DNA of 64,000 nucleotides from Vibrio chagasii (GCA_041879415.1 CP090851.1:2728001-2792000), one strand, 5' to 3'; shown: positions 1 to 9,695, numbered from the stretch's first letter. Made by a program: numbers and translations. The notes: generated by a model not told the origin, from the letters alone.

Positions 1-235
<235 letters not shown>

Positions 236-262
236 TCAGTCAGTTCAGTTTTATGGATCGGA

Positions 263-553
263 TTACTCAACGATCGCCATGATGTCGTTTTCAGACATGA
301 TCAGAACTTCTTTACCGTCGATTTTTTCAGACTTAGTGCCGTAGCCTTCAGCAAAGATAACAGTGTCGCCAACTTTAACGTCCAATGGTTGTACTGAACC
401 GTTTTCTAGGATGCGGCCTTTACCCACAGCTAGAATTACACCGCGAGTTGATTTTTCAGCGGCAGAACCAGTTAGAACGATGCCACCAGCAGATTTAGAT
501 TCAACTTCTTGGCGCTCAACGATAACTCGGTCGTGTAGAGGACGGATATTCAT
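263..553 (-). CDS. groS: Co-chaperonin GroES (10 kDa)
   Basis: The 96-residue product starts [18 protein letters not shown] and contains the mobile loop ([16 protein letters not shown]) and the terminal [11 protein letters not shown] seen in GroES. It caps the GroEL ring during ATP-driven folding. The frame is open 18 codons further upstream, but the start at 553 is preceded by AGGAG at correct spacing and gives the normal family length. It is followed by groEL and preceded by a sigma-32-like promoter, so it should be heat-inducible. Confidence 0.97.
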   Translation of the reverse strand: MNIRPLHDRVIVERQEVESKSAGGIVLTGSAAEKSTRGVILAVGKGRILENGSVQPLDVKVGDTVIFAEGYGTKSEKIDGKEVLIMSENDIMAIVE

Positions 554-618
554 CGGTCGTATCTCCTGATAATTTCCATTTAATTTGATAGTTGCCACGA
601 TTGGCATGGGGTTAAAGA

Positions 619-650
619 GTATGTTGGGGCGAAGTGAAAGATCCCAAGGG
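619..650 (-). promoter_or_regulatory. Putative heat-shock (sigma-32) promoter of groES-groEL
   Basis: On the minus strand CCCTTGGG, with the CTTG core of a sigma-32 -35 element, is followed 13 bases later by CCCCAACAT, close to the CCCCAT-type -10 element. It lies about 70 bases upstream of the groES start. Seen by eye only. Confidence 0.5.
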
Positions 651-678
651 GTGGAAGGGAAATTTTGTGATCTAAGAG

Positions 679-999
679 GCAGATACGAGTAACCGGGATG
701 CGAGATACGAAAAGATAGGAGGGCAGATGAGAGATTCGGATAAACGAGTGGCGAAGAGCAAAAGGCGTTTCGTACCCCGTGCCCCTCATCTGGGCTTATC
801 CGTCATTCAAGAACTGAGGAACGAAGTGTCTGGAATCTCATACAGCACGCGAATAACCACACAGTCGCAAGAGATTCCCTACCACGCTCGTACCTCGCTA
901 TAGGGAATGACGAAGTTACTTATACTTGTTCAAAAACCATTCGCATCGACTACTCCCGCCCTTCGCATCTCATTTACTCAAATCCCGTATCTGCTTTCC
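679..999. repeat. Cluster of dispersed intergenic repeats (families A, B and C)
   Basis: The 498-base gap between groES and the MATE gene is mostly repeat. Positions 679-792 hold units such as GCAGATACGAG and GGGATGCGAGATACG, with an inverted copy ending CCTCATCTG (family A). Positions 800-840 hold a GTCATTC...GAGGAACGAAG...GGAATCTC element (family C). Positions 871-915 hold GATTCCCTA...CTCGCTATAGGGAATGACG, an inverted repeat (family B). Positions 941-999 hold a second family A stretch in reverse orientation. The same motifs recur at six or more other gaps in the window. No gene is supported here. Confidence 0.75.
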
Positions 1000-1051
1000 T
1001 TCCCGCCCACATCTGTTTATCCTAAACCTTTCGTTCCAACTGGCGTTTTAC

Positions 1052-2395
1052 ATGCAAGATAAGCACGGGCTATTAACCGCCCCCATTGCGAGTACATTGC
1101 GTACCATGACCATTCCGACTATCTTCGGCATGGTTGCGATCTTGATGTTTAACTTGGTTGATACTTTCTTTATCTCATTACTCGGCACACAAGCACTTGC
1201 AGCAGTGAGCTTTACCTTTCCAGTGACCTTCGCCATTAACTGCATCACCATGGGCATCGGTGTGGGACTTTCTACATGTATTGGGCGGTTACTGGGCCAA
1301 GGCTGCGCACAAAATGCCGCTCGCTTTACTTGTCATGGATTATTGCTTGCCGTGCTGCTTGTTGGCTTTGCATCCACACTAGGATTGGTGACACTTAAGC
1401 CGATGTTTACCTTATTGGGGGCAGAACCAAAATTACTGCCACTGATATCTGAATACATGGCGGTTTGGTACTTAGCCATTCCATTGCTTGTTATTCCAAT
1501 GGCAGGCAACAGCGCGATACGAGCGAGTGGTGATACCAAAACCCCCGCCAAGATCATGATGTTGGCGGGCCTGATTAACGGCATTCTCGATCCCTTGCTG
1601 ATCTTCGGTTACGGGCCTTTCCCAGAACTCGGTATTCAAGGCGCAGCCATCGCCAGTGGTTTCAGTTGGTTTGGTGCATTGTGTGGCTCACTGTACGTAT
1701 TAATCAAACGAGAGAAGTTACTCGCTCCGCCAAAAACTCAAGAGGTTGTCCGCGACTGGAAACAAATCCTCACCATTGGAACACCCGCTGCACTTTCAAA
1801 CGCGCTAAACCCGCTCGCGGGTGCCATCATTATGATGATGCTGGCCAAACAAGGAACCGAAGCCGTTGCCGCTTATGGTGCTGCTCAGCGTATTGAGTCG
1901 ATTCTGATCATAGTTTTGATGTCTCTCACTTCAGCACTCACCCCTTTTATGGCACAGAACTTTGGAGCAGAGAATCCACAACGCAGTTTCAAAGCTCTAT
2001 TCTTGAGCATGCGTTTCGCCGTGCTATTCCAAGGTTTGATCTTTTTAATGATGGTGCCACTGAGCATTCCTTTAGCCGCTCTCTTTTCTCAAGAAGACTC
2101 GGTTCGAGGTATCTTGTGGCACTACCTGTTAGTCGTGCCATTTAGTTACGGGTTCCAAGGCATTGTGATGATGCTAATCAGTGCAATGAATGCCATGCAT
2201 CAACCACTCAAAGCCTTCCAATGGAGCTTCATGCGGCTGTTTGTATTTACCTTGCCGTTTGCCTGGGTAGGCAGCCAACTTGATGGTGTCGAAGGGCTGT
2301 TTATTGGCCTAGCGCTAGGAAACATAATGGGTGGCATTTCAGGGTACCTGTTTGCGCTTCGTATAAGAGTTAAGGCGGATGCGGGATTCGAGTAA
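1052..2395 (+). CDS. MATE-family multidrug efflux transporter
   Basis: The 447-residue protein has about twelve hydrophobic segments arranged as two MatE halves, starting with FNLVDTFFISLLGTQALAAV and the NSAIRASGDTKTP motif typical of MATE exporters. These inner-membrane antiporters expel cationic drugs in exchange for sodium or protons. The frame is open 42 codons further upstream, but those codons fall in a dispersed repeat and read like no MATE protein, so the ATG at 1052 (MQDKHGLL) is preferred despite a weak ribosome site. The last codons (KADAGFE, stop) lie inside a family A repeat, so the repeat appears to have supplied the stop codon. Substrate unknown. Confidence 0.88.
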   Translation: MQDKHGLLTAPIASTLRTMTIPTIFGMVAILMFNLVDTFFISLLGTQALAAVSFTFPVTFAINCITMGIGVGLSTCIGRLLGQGCAQNAARFTCHGLLLAVLLVGFASTLGLVTLKPMFTLLGAEPKLLPLISEYMAVWYLAIPLLVIPMAGNSAIRASGDTKTPAKIMMLAGLINGILDPLLIFGYGPFPELGIQGAAIASGFSWFGALCGSLYVLIKREKLLAPPKTQEVVRDWKQILTIGTPAALSNALNPLAGAIIMMMLAKQGTEAVAAYGAAQRIESILIIVLMSLTSALTPFMAQNFGAENPQRSFKALFLSMRFAVLFQGLIFLMMVPLSIPLAALFSQEDSVRGILWHYLLVVPFSYGFQGIVMMLISAMNAMHQPLKAFQWSFMRLFVFTLPFAWVGSQLDGVEGLFIGLALGNIMGGISGYLFALRIRVKADAGFE

Positions 2396-2561
2396 CCGAG
2401 ATGCGAAAAGATAAAAAGCAGATACGGGATTCGAGTGGCGGGATGCGAAAAGACAAAAAGCAGATACGAAAGAATTTCGGAGCAAATATCAGGCTCAAGT
2501 GACATTCGAGTTCAACCTCGTCATTCCCTATAGCGAGGAACGAGCGCAGTAGGGAATCTAT
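2374..2561. repeat. Dispersed repeats A and B between the MATE and ogt genes
   Basis: Family A units (GCGGATGCGGGATTCGAGTA, GATGCGAAAAG, GCAGATACGGGATTCGAG) run from 2374 to about 2470 and overlap the 3' end of the MATE gene. A family B inverted repeat, TCATTCCCTATAGCGAGGAA followed by CGAGCGCAGTAGGGAATC, follows at 2518-2560. Confidence 0.75.
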
Positions 2562-2621
2562 TATCCATTGCTAATACCGCGTTGCTTGAGAGCAGAAATA
2601 GACTAGAAGAAGGAAGATGAC

Positions 2622-3116
2622 ATGGAAGGTAGTACTTACAAAATGCTCTACGAAGCACCAATTGGCAAGATGATCATTGTTAGCAATGGCGAAGCAATTA
2701 TTGAAATCGACCATGTGAACCATGATGAGGCTATTGATTGTAACCCCGATGAATTATGTATCAAGGTATCTCACCAACTAAACGAGTATTTTACTGGTCA
2801 ACGAACTGAATTTGATTTGCCATTGAGAGCGACAAAAGGCACGGACTTTCAAAAAACGGCTTGGCAGGCTCTCACCTCTATTCCTTACGGCGAAACCATC
2901 AGCTATGGCGAACAAGCAAAGAGAATGGGAAAACCTAAAGCAGTAAGAGCAGTGGGTGGTGCGAACGGCAAGAACCCGTTTAGTATTGTAGTCCCTTGCC
3001 ACCGAGTGATTGGTGCCAATGGAACATTAACCGGCTATACCGGCGGCATGAATCGCAAAGAGTGGTTGTTGGATTTTGAACGTTCAGTTGTAAAGAAGGA
3101 TGAGAGTAGCGAGTGA
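2622..3116 (+). CDS. ogt: Methylated-DNA--protein-cysteine methyltransferase
   Basis: The 164-residue protein carries the suicide-enzyme signature PCHRV (Cys126) with the preceding GGANGKNPFSIVV helix-turn region and the following GALTGYTGG-like loop (NGTLTGYTGG). It transfers alkyl groups from O6-alkylguanine irreversibly to that cysteine. The start follows AAGGAAG at good spacing. Length matches the single-domain Ogt/AGT type without an Ada regulatory domain. The C-terminal KKDESSE is encoded by a family A repeat (about 3096 onward), so the tail after FERSV may be lineage-specific. Confidence 0.92.
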   Translation: MEGSTYKMLYEAPIGKMIIVSNGEAIIEIDHVNHDEAIDCNPDELCIKVSHQLNEYFTGQRTEFDLPLRATKGTDFQKTAWQALTSIPYGETISYGEQAKRMGKPKAVRAVGGANGKNPFSIVVPCHRVIGANGTLTGYTGGMNRKEWLLDFERSVVKKDESSE

Positions 3117-3432
3117 CGAGATACGAAAAGAACGTTACTCGATCCCGAACCTAGTCCCTTTAATTACGTCATTCCCTACAGCGAGCTACGAGCGTGATAG
3201 GGAATCTCTTTCAAAATACTTAATGCGACACATCAGACATGACATGAGATTCCAGATATTTCGTTCCTCAATTCTGGAATGACGAGATAGAGCAGATGAA
3301 AGTAACGAGATTCGGGATGCGAAAAGAAACAGGGCATTACCTTCCTGTTTTTAGCTTTACCGCTTTTCGTTACTCGCATCCCGCATCTGCCCTTCAGCTC
3401 TTCGAATCTCGTCTACCCGTATCTCGCATCTA
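3096..3432. repeat. Dispersed repeats A, B and C between ogt and gpmM
   Basis: Family A occurs at 3096-3135, at 3291-3328 (GCAGATGAAAGTAACGAGAT, GGGATGCGAAAAG) and, inverted, at 3364-3432 (CGTTACTCGCATCCCGCATC, CCCGTATCTCGCATC). Family B occurs at 3168-3208 and family C at 3246-3286 (GATTCCAGATATTTCGTTCC then TCAATTCTGGAATGACG). This fills the 389-base gap except for the gpmM terminator. Confidence 0.75.
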
Positions 3433-3433
3433 T

Positions 3434-3464
3434 AAAAAAGCCCGCACTTTGCAGTGCGGGCTTT
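3434..3464 (-). terminator. Rho-independent terminator of gpmM
   Basis: On the minus strand GCCCGCACT, loop GCAA, AGTGCGGGC is followed by TTTTTTAT. The nine-pair GC-rich stem plus U run sits about 40 bases after the gpmM stop codon. Confidence 0.9.
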
Positions 3465-3505
3465 CAAAATCGTTAAAGCTCAACGTGCACCGCTGAGCCG
3501 AACCA

Positions 3506-5038
3506 TTATTTAACTAAAACATCACCTGACATTTCAGCTGGGATTTCTGTACCCGTTAGAGATAGCATTGTTGGTGCAAGGTCAGACAGCTTACCGCCTT
3601 CTTTGAACTCAACGTCTTTGTTACCTACGTAGATAAGTGGCACTGGTAGGTTAGTGTGTGCAGTATGGATACCGCCCGTTTCTGGGTTAACCATCATTTC
3701 TGCGTTACCGTGGTCTGCTGTGATAAGCAGTTGACCGTCAGCTTCTTTGATTGCTTCAACCACTTTACCAAGACACTCGTCTAGAGACTCTACTGCTTTC
3801 ACTGCTGCATCGTACACACCAGTGTGACCAACCATGTCACAGTTAGGGAAGTTACAAACGATAGCGTCGTATTTGCCGCCTTTGATTGCTGCAACTAGCT
3901 TTTCAGTTAGTTCTGGTGCGCTCATCTCAGGCTGAAGATCGTAAGTTGCTACTTTTGGAGAAGCAACAAGTTGACGCTCTTCACCTTCAAATTCGTCTTC
4001 GATACCGCCATTGAAGAAGAAAGTCACGTGCGCGTATTTCTCAGTTTCAGAAATACGTAGCTGCGTTTTACCTTGCTTAGATAACCACTCACCGTAAGTG
4101 TTCTCTAGAGAAGCTGGTGGGAATGCACACAGCAATGGGATATCAGCAGCGTATTGAGTCAGCATCACAAAGTCGATTGCTGGGAATACGTTACGCTCAA
4201 AACCATCAAAATCAGCAACGAATGTGCGAGTGATTTGACGAGCACGGTCGGCACGGTAGTTCATGAAAATAACTGCATCGCCATCAACGATAGCAGCAGA
4301 CTCTTCGCCTTCTGCTTTAATCTCAGTTGCTTTAACGAATTCATCGTTTTCGTCACGAGCGTAAGCGGCTTCTAGGCCAGCAACTGCCGTGTCGAATGTG
4401 AAATCTGCTTTTGCTTCAGTTAGCAACTCGTATGCAGTTTGAACGCGATCCCAGTTGTTATCACGGTCCATCGCGTAGTAACGACCAACCAAAGAAGCCA
4501 CACGGCCTTTGCCCAGTTTAGCGAACAGATCTTGGAAGCGTTGTAGAGAGTTTTCTGCACTACGTGGCGGCGTATCACGGCCGTCTAGGAATGCGTGTAG
4601 GTAGATTTTCTCTGCGCCACGCTCTGCTGCCATTTCAACGGCTGCGTAGATGTGATCTTCATGAGAGTGAACGCCACCTGGTGACATAAGACCCATGATA
4701 TGAACCGCTTTATCCGCGTTCACCGCTTTGTCGATAGCATTCACTAGCGCTTCAGTTTGACCGAATTCACCGTCTGCAATTGACTTAGTGATACGAGTAA
4801 GATCTTGGTATACCACACGACCAGCACCGATGTTGGTGTGACCAACTTCAGAGTTACCCATTTGGCCATCAGGTAGGCCTACATCCATGCCAGAAGCAGA
4901 GATTAGCGTGTTAGGTTGGTTAGCAATAAGACCGTCTAATACTGGTGTCTTAGCGTTCGCGATAGCGTTGTCTTGGTTGTCTTCACGGTAACCGTAACCG
5001 TCAAGGATCACTAGAGCCATTGGCTTCTTAGCTGACAT
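3506..5038 (-). CDS. gpmM: 2,3-bisphosphoglycerate-independent phosphoglycerate mutase
   Basis: The 510-residue product begins [20 protein letters not shown], giving the first metal ligand in LDGYG. It contains the [19 protein letters not shown] segment with the catalytic serine, [11 protein letters not shown], and the terminal ITADHGNAE metal site. The enzyme interconverts 3- and 2-phosphoglycerate in glycolysis using two Mn ions and a phosphoserine. The ATG at 5038 lies eight bases after GAGG and gives the usual length; the frame is open six codons further. In E. coli gpmM is divergent to yibN and followed by envC; here both lie about 48 kb away, beyond the sugar clusters. Confidence 0.96.
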   Translation of the reverse strand: MSAKKPMALVILDGYGYREDNQDNAIANAKTPVLDGLIANQPNTLISASGMDVGLPDGQMGNSEVGHTNIGAGRVVYQDLTRITKSIADGEFGQTEALVNAIDKAVNADKAVHIMGLMSPGGVHSHEDHIYAAVEMAAERGAEKIYLHAFLDGRDTPPRSAENSLQRFQDLFAKLGKGRVASLVGRYYAMDRDNNWDRVQTAYELLTEAKADFTFDTAVAGLEAAYARDENDEFVKATEIKAEGEESAAIVDGDAVIFMNYRADRARQITRTFVADFDGFERNVFPAIDFVMLTQYAADIPLLCAFPPASLENTYGEWLSKQGKTQLRISETEKYAHVTFFFNGGIEDEFEGEERQLVASPKVATYDLQPEMSAPELTEKLVAAIKGGKYDAIVCNFPNCDMVGHTGVYDAAVKAVESLDECLGKVVEAIKEADGQLLITADHGNAEMMVNPETGGIHTAHTNLPVPLIYVGNKDVEFKEGGKLSDLAPTMLSLTGTEIPAEMSGDVLVK

Positions 5039-5387
5039 AGGACTGACCTCGTTCAATTCAAAATAAATCGGTATAAAAACAAATTAGCGTAATTTTACTA
5101 CAGTTTACAGTCAAAACTGTAGCGGAAGATCAAGAAACGTCTCAGGTAGGCCGATCGGAAGTGAAAAAAAATGTCACTTTGTGTTCAAGACTCCGAGGCA
5201 ACATTAGGAATTAGACAGCGCATAACAACGCAATACTTACACCAAATATGAATCTAGGCGCGCATTTAAAAATGTAGACTTTGTTCCAAAAAAGTGAACA
5301 ATTCATACTCAACCAAGTGTACATATTGATAGTTTTAACGTAAGCTACACGTAAATAAAACCATTAAAAATTTGGCTAGAGTTCATC
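5039..5387. promoter_or_regulatory. Divergent promoter region gpmM / wecA with an inverted repeat
   Basis: This 349-base gap separates two divergently read genes and should hold both promoters. A perfect nine-base inverted repeat, CTACAGTTT, seven-base spacer, AAACTGTAG, lies at 5098-5122, about 60 bases upstream of gpmM. It could be an operator or a hairpin in the gpmM leader. No small gene or dispersed repeat is seen. Confidence 0.4.
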
Positions 5388-6452
5388 ATGTTATTAGAGC
5401 TATCATTTGTTGGCTTCTTCTCCTTTTCGTCGCTCTTTATAATGCGAAAAGCAGCAAAAGCCGTCGGCTTAGTAGATAAACCCAACGAACGAAAACTGCA
5501 TAGCGGAGCGATCCCACTCGTAGGCGGAATCGCAATCAGCTTATCGATAGCCCAATTCATACTCACTCACCCCAATGTGATACCGCATAGCCAACTTTTT
5601 TTAGCTTCTATCGCAGTGCTTATCGTTATCGGCGCGCTCGATGATAAGTTTGATATTAGCTTCAAAATTCGGCTTGTCGTTCAAGCCATTCTCTCCATTT
5701 GCATGATGCACTTTGCCGATATTCGCTTAGAAAACATTGGTAATATTTTTGGCACAGGTGAATTACATTTAGGATTTCTGAGTCCAGTAATCACAATACT
5801 TGCCGTGATTGGAGCTATCAACGCTTTCAATATGGTTGATGGTATCGACGGCCTATTAGGTGGGCTTGCTATCGTCACCTTTGCTGGTATCGCCATTTTA
5901 CTCAAAATCGATAGCCAACACGGCTTAGCGTATTTGTGCGCCGTATTCATTGCCGCGACTATCCCTTATATTCTGATGAACCTTGGTCTACTAGGCCGAG
6001 AACGCAAAGTGTTCATGGGGGATGCTGGCAGCATGATGATTGGCTTTACCGTCATCTGGCTACTGCTTGGTGCCAGCCAAAATCCTTCCGAAGCACTAAT
6101 GCGACCGATCACGGCGTTATGGCTAATTGCTGTCCCGTTAATGGACATGGCCGCTATCATGTTTAGACGAGTAAGACGTGGGGATTCCCCATTCAAACCC
6201 GATCGTGAACATTTACACCATATTTTCCAGCGCCTTGGCTTTACATCACGCCAGACACTGGCCATCATTTGTTTGATCGCCAGTGGCTTTGCCGGTTTCG
6301 GTATCTACGGTGAGTTCTTGGGGATATCTGAATCAGCTATGTTCATCCTGTTTATGCTTTGCTTTATTTCGTACACCGTTGCGATGAGCTATGTTTGGCG
6401 TATCACAAGCTGGATTAGAAGTTGGCGTAACCTTCCTGAGAAAGTGTATTAA
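5388..6452 (+). CDS. wecA: Undecaprenyl-phosphate GlcNAc-1-phosphate transferase, WecA type (copy 1)
   Basis: The 354-residue polytopic membrane protein has the polyprenyl-phosphate hexose-1-P transferase hallmarks: DKPNERKLHSGAIPLVGG near the N terminus, the DD pair (GALDDKFD), NAFNMVDGIDGLLGG, VFMGDAGSMMIG and the HLHHIFQR loop. It starts O-antigen, enterobacterial-common-antigen-like or capsule units on undecaprenyl phosphate at the inner membrane. It stands alone on the plus strand, divergent from gpmM, with a bidirectional terminator after it. A second paralogue lies at 12657-13760, so the two may serve different glycans. Confidence 0.9.
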   Translation: MLLELSFVGFFSFSSLFIMRKAAKAVGLVDKPNERKLHSGAIPLVGGIAISLSIAQFILTHPNVIPHSQLFLASIAVLIVIGALDDKFDISFKIRLVVQAILSICMMHFADIRLENIGNIFGTGELHLGFLSPVITILAVIGAINAFNMVDGIDGLLGGLAIVTFAGIAILLKIDSQHGLAYLCAVFIAATIPYILMNLGLLGRERKVFMGDAGSMMIGFTVIWLLLGASQNPSEALMRPITALWLIAVPLMDMAAIMFRRVRRGDSPFKPDREHLHHIFQRLGFTSRQTLAIICLIASGFAGFGIYGEFLGISESAMFILFMLCFISYTVAMSYVWRITSWIRSWRNLPEKVY

Positions 6453-6507
6453 TTTACATAAAGGTAGGCTTTAAACTACAGCTCAAGGTTTGTAACGAAT
6501 CGAGAAA

Positions 6508-6549
6508 CAAAAATGGCCAAATTCACAATATGAACTTGGCCATTTTTTA
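6508..6549. terminator. Bidirectional terminator between wecA and cysN
   Basis: AAAAATGGCCAAATTCA, short loop, TGAACTTGGCCATTTTTT forms a long stem (with one mismatch) flanked by A and T runs on both sides, so it can end both the wecA transcript and the convergent cysN transcript. Confidence 0.85.
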
Positions 6550-6574
6550 TTCTATGACAATATGGATTTTCACT

Positions 6575-7984
6575 TTATATTTCAGTACACCCCCATTCAG
6601 GGAAGTGTTTACGTACATACGCATTCAAGTCTTTCTCTGCTTGAGAATACACACGACCTTGCTCTTCACTTCCATTTACCACAGTTTCAACCATACCAGC
6701 ACCGACAGTCACATTGGTATGGCGGTCAATCACAATGAACGCACCGGTTTGCGGCAAAGCTTTATAAGTATCTACAGCAATCTTATCAGTCAATGAAATC
6801 TCTGACAGTGCGATTTCATTAAGTTCCAAAGAGTTACTGTTTTCTGCGTGTTGATTTAACGTGTTCACATCGATCTTGTGTGGGATTGCCGTCACTTTGC
6901 CCGTACACGATTTGGTCGCAAACTTAAAAGTATACTCTTTGTGCGTGCGCATTGGGTTTTCATCCATCCACACCACATGCGCTTGCACTTTATTGGTCAC
7001 ATTTGGCTCATGCCCATTGTGTACAAGCATGTCACCACGTGACACATCGATTTCATCTTCAAGCGTAATGGTGATGGCTTGACCGGGGCGTGCGGTTTCG
7101 AGCTCACCATCAAAAGTAAATATTGATTTGACACGCGATTGTTTGCCGGAAGGCAGGGCAGTAACTTCGTCCCCCACCTGAACAAGTCCTGAGGCCAGCG
7201 TACCACAGAAACCACGGAAATTAAGGTTTGGACGGTTAACATACTGCACAGGGAAACGCATACTATTAAAGTCTTTACCTTGGCCTATTTTTACCGTTTC
7301 GAGCAACTTCATTAACGTAGCACCCGGATACCAATCCATAACTTCACTTGGTGTTACTACATTGTCACCATTTAATGCAGAGATAGGCACAAAACGAATA
7401 TCATCGATATCGAAATTCTTAGCCATCTCACGGTAATCGGCCTTGATCTTTTGATAAACATCTTGACTGTAGTTCATCAAGTCCATCTTATTGATAGCTA
7501 CTATGATGTGTTTGATACCCAATAAACTACAAATGTAGCTATGACGACGAGTTTGCGTTTGAATACCGTAACGTGCATCAACCATTACAATCGCGAGATC
7601 ACAGGTAGATGCCCCCGTTACCATATTACGCGTGTACTGTTCATGCCCCGGAGTATCAGCAATGATAAACTTGCGTTTGTCAGTTGAGAAGTAGCGATAT
7701 GCCACATCAATGGTAATACCCTGCTCACGCTCTGACTGAAGGCCATCGACTAACAGCGCCAGATCGAACTCTCCATCGGTGGTATTAAACTTCTGGGAAT
7801 CTTTCTCTATCGCTGCCATTTGATCTTCGTATATCAGCTTTGAATCATAAAGCAGACGACCAATCAATGTAGACTTACCATCATCGACATTACCACACGT
7901 TAGAAAGCGCAGTAAGTCTTTGTTTTCATGGACCTTTAAATATCCTTCGATATCGGTTGCGATTAGCTCGGAGCTATGAGACAT
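6575..7984 (-). CDS. cysN: Sulfate adenylyltransferase, GTPase subunit
   Basis: The 469-residue protein has a translation-factor GTPase domain: P-loop GNVDDGKSTLIGRLL at about residues 31-45, DTPGHEQYTRNM and NKMDL, followed by two beta-barrel domains. With CysD it couples GTP hydrolysis to making adenosine 5'-phosphosulfate (APS) from ATP and sulfate. It is the last gene of a permease-cysD-cysC-DHH-cysN minus-strand set. No PAPS reductase or sulfite reductase gene is in the set, so the product is more likely used for sulfation than only for cysteine synthesis. Confidence 0.96.
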   Translation of the reverse strand: MSHSSELIATDIEGYLKVHENKDLLRFLTCGNVDDGKSTLIGRLLYDSKLIYEDQMAAIEKDSQKFNTTDGEFDLALLVDGLQSEREQGITIDVAYRYFSTDKRKFIIADTPGHEQYTRNMVTGASTCDLAIVMVDARYGIQTQTRRHSYICSLLGIKHIIVAINKMDLMNYSQDVYQKIKADYREMAKNFDIDDIRFVPISALNGDNVVTPSEVMDWYPGATLMKLLETVKIGQGKDFNSMRFPVQYVNRPNLNFRGFCGTLASGLVQVGDEVTALPSGKQSRVKSIFTFDGELETARPGQAITITLEDEIDVSRGDMLVHNGHEPNVTNKVQAHVVWMDENPMRTHKEYTFKFATKSCTGKVTAIPHKIDVNTLNQHAENSNSLELNEIALSEISLTDKIAVDTYKALPQTGAFIVIDRHTNVTVGAGMVETVVNGSEEQGRVYSQAEKDLNAYVRKHFPEWGCTEI

Positions 7985-8082
7985 AACGCTCTCCTAATGT
8001 ATTCACTGTTTCGGCTTTCCTGCCCAAACGTAAATTCTGTTTTCCGCCCACACAGAGATCTAGGTGGGCATTGATTATTTCA

Positions 8083-9042
8083 TTACTGGTAGAAGTCACT
8101 CAGCACTTGAGTAAACGTTTCAACGTTGTCTTTTGGCAATTGATTGATGCCAGCAGCGGCCTTACGCCCTCCTCCAGTCGGGAATGATGAACAAATCTCA
8201 TCTGCGCCAAGACGATTATTCAGTGGCGCACGCACGCTCACTGTGTAATTTTCACCGTTTGTGTTCAGTGTTAACACAGCGTGAGCTAATTCTGGATTTT
8301 GATTGGCAAGCTCATTACCCAAAACACCACTGATGCGTCTAGCCCAAGCTTCACACGGTAGCTCAAACACTTTACATTGCGCGTCGACATGGGAAGGCTC
8401 AATATTAGTCACCTTTGCACGATCGTAGGCATAACCTGTTTTTAACACGTGATACGGTGAATCTTCATCAGAAAGCAATACAAGCGGATCTTCAAATTCA
8501 CTCAACTGCCGATACAACTCTGCAGGCTCAATATGCAAATCACCAAGGGTTGCACCATAACCGTTGTAATTAATTAGTGTGCCAAGCTCTTTTAGAAACT
8601 CAGTCTCTGAGTCGGTCAAACCAATCTCTTGTGCCAGTTTTTGTGCTGAAACAAACAGGTTGTCACCAAACGCTGCCGCCACCGCCCACTTAGCATATTG
8701 ACCATCAAGCTTTTTGTTTATAAGTAAACTAGTACACACTTCAGCATCAAGGTCAATCAGCGCTTCAAGCTTGTCAGAGTTTGGGATATCACCGCTGCGG
8801 TGGTGGTCGCAGTAAAATACGGGAATATCCTTTGCAAGCAAACTTTCCAGCTCAAGCAGATTCTTCTCCATGGATATGTCGAGCGCGGTAACCGAAATCG
8901 CTTTTTCCGCGTCCACTTGCTTAAGCAGTTTGATGTCACGCTTCACACCGGTAATTAGAGTCGAGTCTTTCGGCTCAGCGAAACGCAGTTGCAGCAGCGC
9001 AATGATGCCATCAGCATCGCCATTAAATACATCGTAATGCAT
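8083..9042 (-). CDS. DHH-family phosphoesterase in the sulfate-activation operon
   Basis: The 319-residue protein shows DHH superfamily motifs: FNGDADG at residues 6-12, LDIS at 54-57 and CDHH at 78-81, plus a C-terminal DHHA1-like GGGRKAAAG at about 290-298, where the usual histidine after GGG is arginine. Family members hydrolyse nanoRNA, cyclic dinucleotides, polyphosphate or 3'-phosphoadenosine 5'-phosphate (pAp). It overlaps cysC by one base (TAATG) and precedes cysN. Sulfotransferases release pAp, so a pAp phosphatase role comparable to CysQ is an attractive inference, but the specificity cannot be read from sequence. Confidence 0.82.
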   Translation of the reverse strand: MHYDVFNGDADGIIALLQLRFAEPKDSTLITGVKRDIKLLKQVDAEKAISVTALDISMEKNLLELESLLAKDIPVFYCDHHRSGDIPNSDKLEALIDLDAEVCTSLLINKKLDGQYAKWAVAAAFGDNLFVSAQKLAQEIGLTDSETEFLKELGTLINYNGYGATLGDLHIEPAELYRQLSEFEDPLVLLSDEDSPYHVLKTGYAYDRAKVTNIEPSHVDAQCKVFELPCEAWARRISGVLGNELANQNPELAHAVLTLNTNGENYTVSVRAPLNNRLGADEICSSFPTGGGRKAAAGINQLPKDNVETFTQVLSDFYQ

Positions 9043-9689
9043 TACGCTTCATCCTTTAGGTTCAGATATCCTTTCTTCTCAAGCTCACTTACAACATAGT
9101 CAGCACAGCCTTCAATACTGAGGTTTTCTGTTTTGAGATGAATCTCGGGACTCACTGGCGCTTGGTATTCTGAATCGATGCCAGTAAAGTGTTTAATTTC
9201 ACCGGCGCGGGCTTTTTTATACAAGCCTTTAGGGTCACGTTGCTCGCACACTTCAAGAGGCGTATCCACAAACACTTCAAGAAATTCGCCGTCTTGCATT
9301 AAATCACGCACTTGCTTACGGTCTGAGGTAAAAGGAGAGATAAACGCGGTCAATACAATGTTGCCTGCGTCCACAAACAGTTTCGCCACTTCACCAATGC
9401 GGCGGATGTTCTCTATGCGGTCAGTATCTGAAAAGCCTAAGTCTTTGTTGAGACCATGGCGCAAATTGTCACCATCGAGAAGATAGCTGTGCTTGCCCAT
9501 TTGCAACAGTTTGCTTTCCACCGCATTGGCCACGGTGGATTTACCTGAGCCACTCAGACCAGTAAACCACAAGCAAACTGACCGTTGCTGTTTTAGAGCA
9601 ACGCGATCTGCGTGAGTCACCGTCGAGTTGTGCCACACCACATCAGCTGATACCGAGTCGTGCTCTTTACGTTGATAAGGAGTTGTCAT
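9042..9689 (-). CDS. cysC: Adenylylsulfate kinase (APS kinase)
   Basis: The 215-residue protein has the P-loop GLSGSGKS at 44-51, the [19 protein letters not shown]-binding stretch and the active-site serine in FISPF (Ser118). It phosphorylates APS to PAPS, the sulfate donor used by sulfotransferases. It lies six bases after cysD and its stop overlaps the start of the DHH gene, so the three are translationally coupled. The nearest consumer in the window is the sulfotransferase at 41752-42798. Confidence 0.96.
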   Translation of the reverse strand: MTTPYQRKEHDSVSADVVWHNSTVTHADRVALKQQRSVCLWFTGLSGSGKSTVANAVESKLLQMGKHSYLLDGDNLRHGLNKDLGFSDTDRIENIRRIGEVAKLFVDAGNIVLTAFISPFTSDRKQVRDLMQDGEFLEVFVDTPLEVCEQRDPKGLYKKARAGEIKHFTGIDSEYQAPVSPEIHLKTENLSIEGCADYVVSELEKKGYLNLKDEA

Positions 9690-9695
9690 AACTGC

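Noticed and set aside
263..607. groES read as a 114-residue protein from 607
   Set aside because: The extra 18 residues are not GroES-like; the AGGAG site and family length fix the start at 553.
580..789. 69-codon minus-strand frame in the groES leader
   Set aside because: It lies across the groES promoter and family A repeats and has no ribosome site or recognisable protein pattern.
926..1051. 42-codon N-terminal extension of the MATE protein
   Set aside because: It is repeat-derived sequence and lies before the first predicted membrane segment of the family.
4154..4375. Plus-strand frame inside gpmM
   Set aside because: Antisense shadow of a highly conserved gene.
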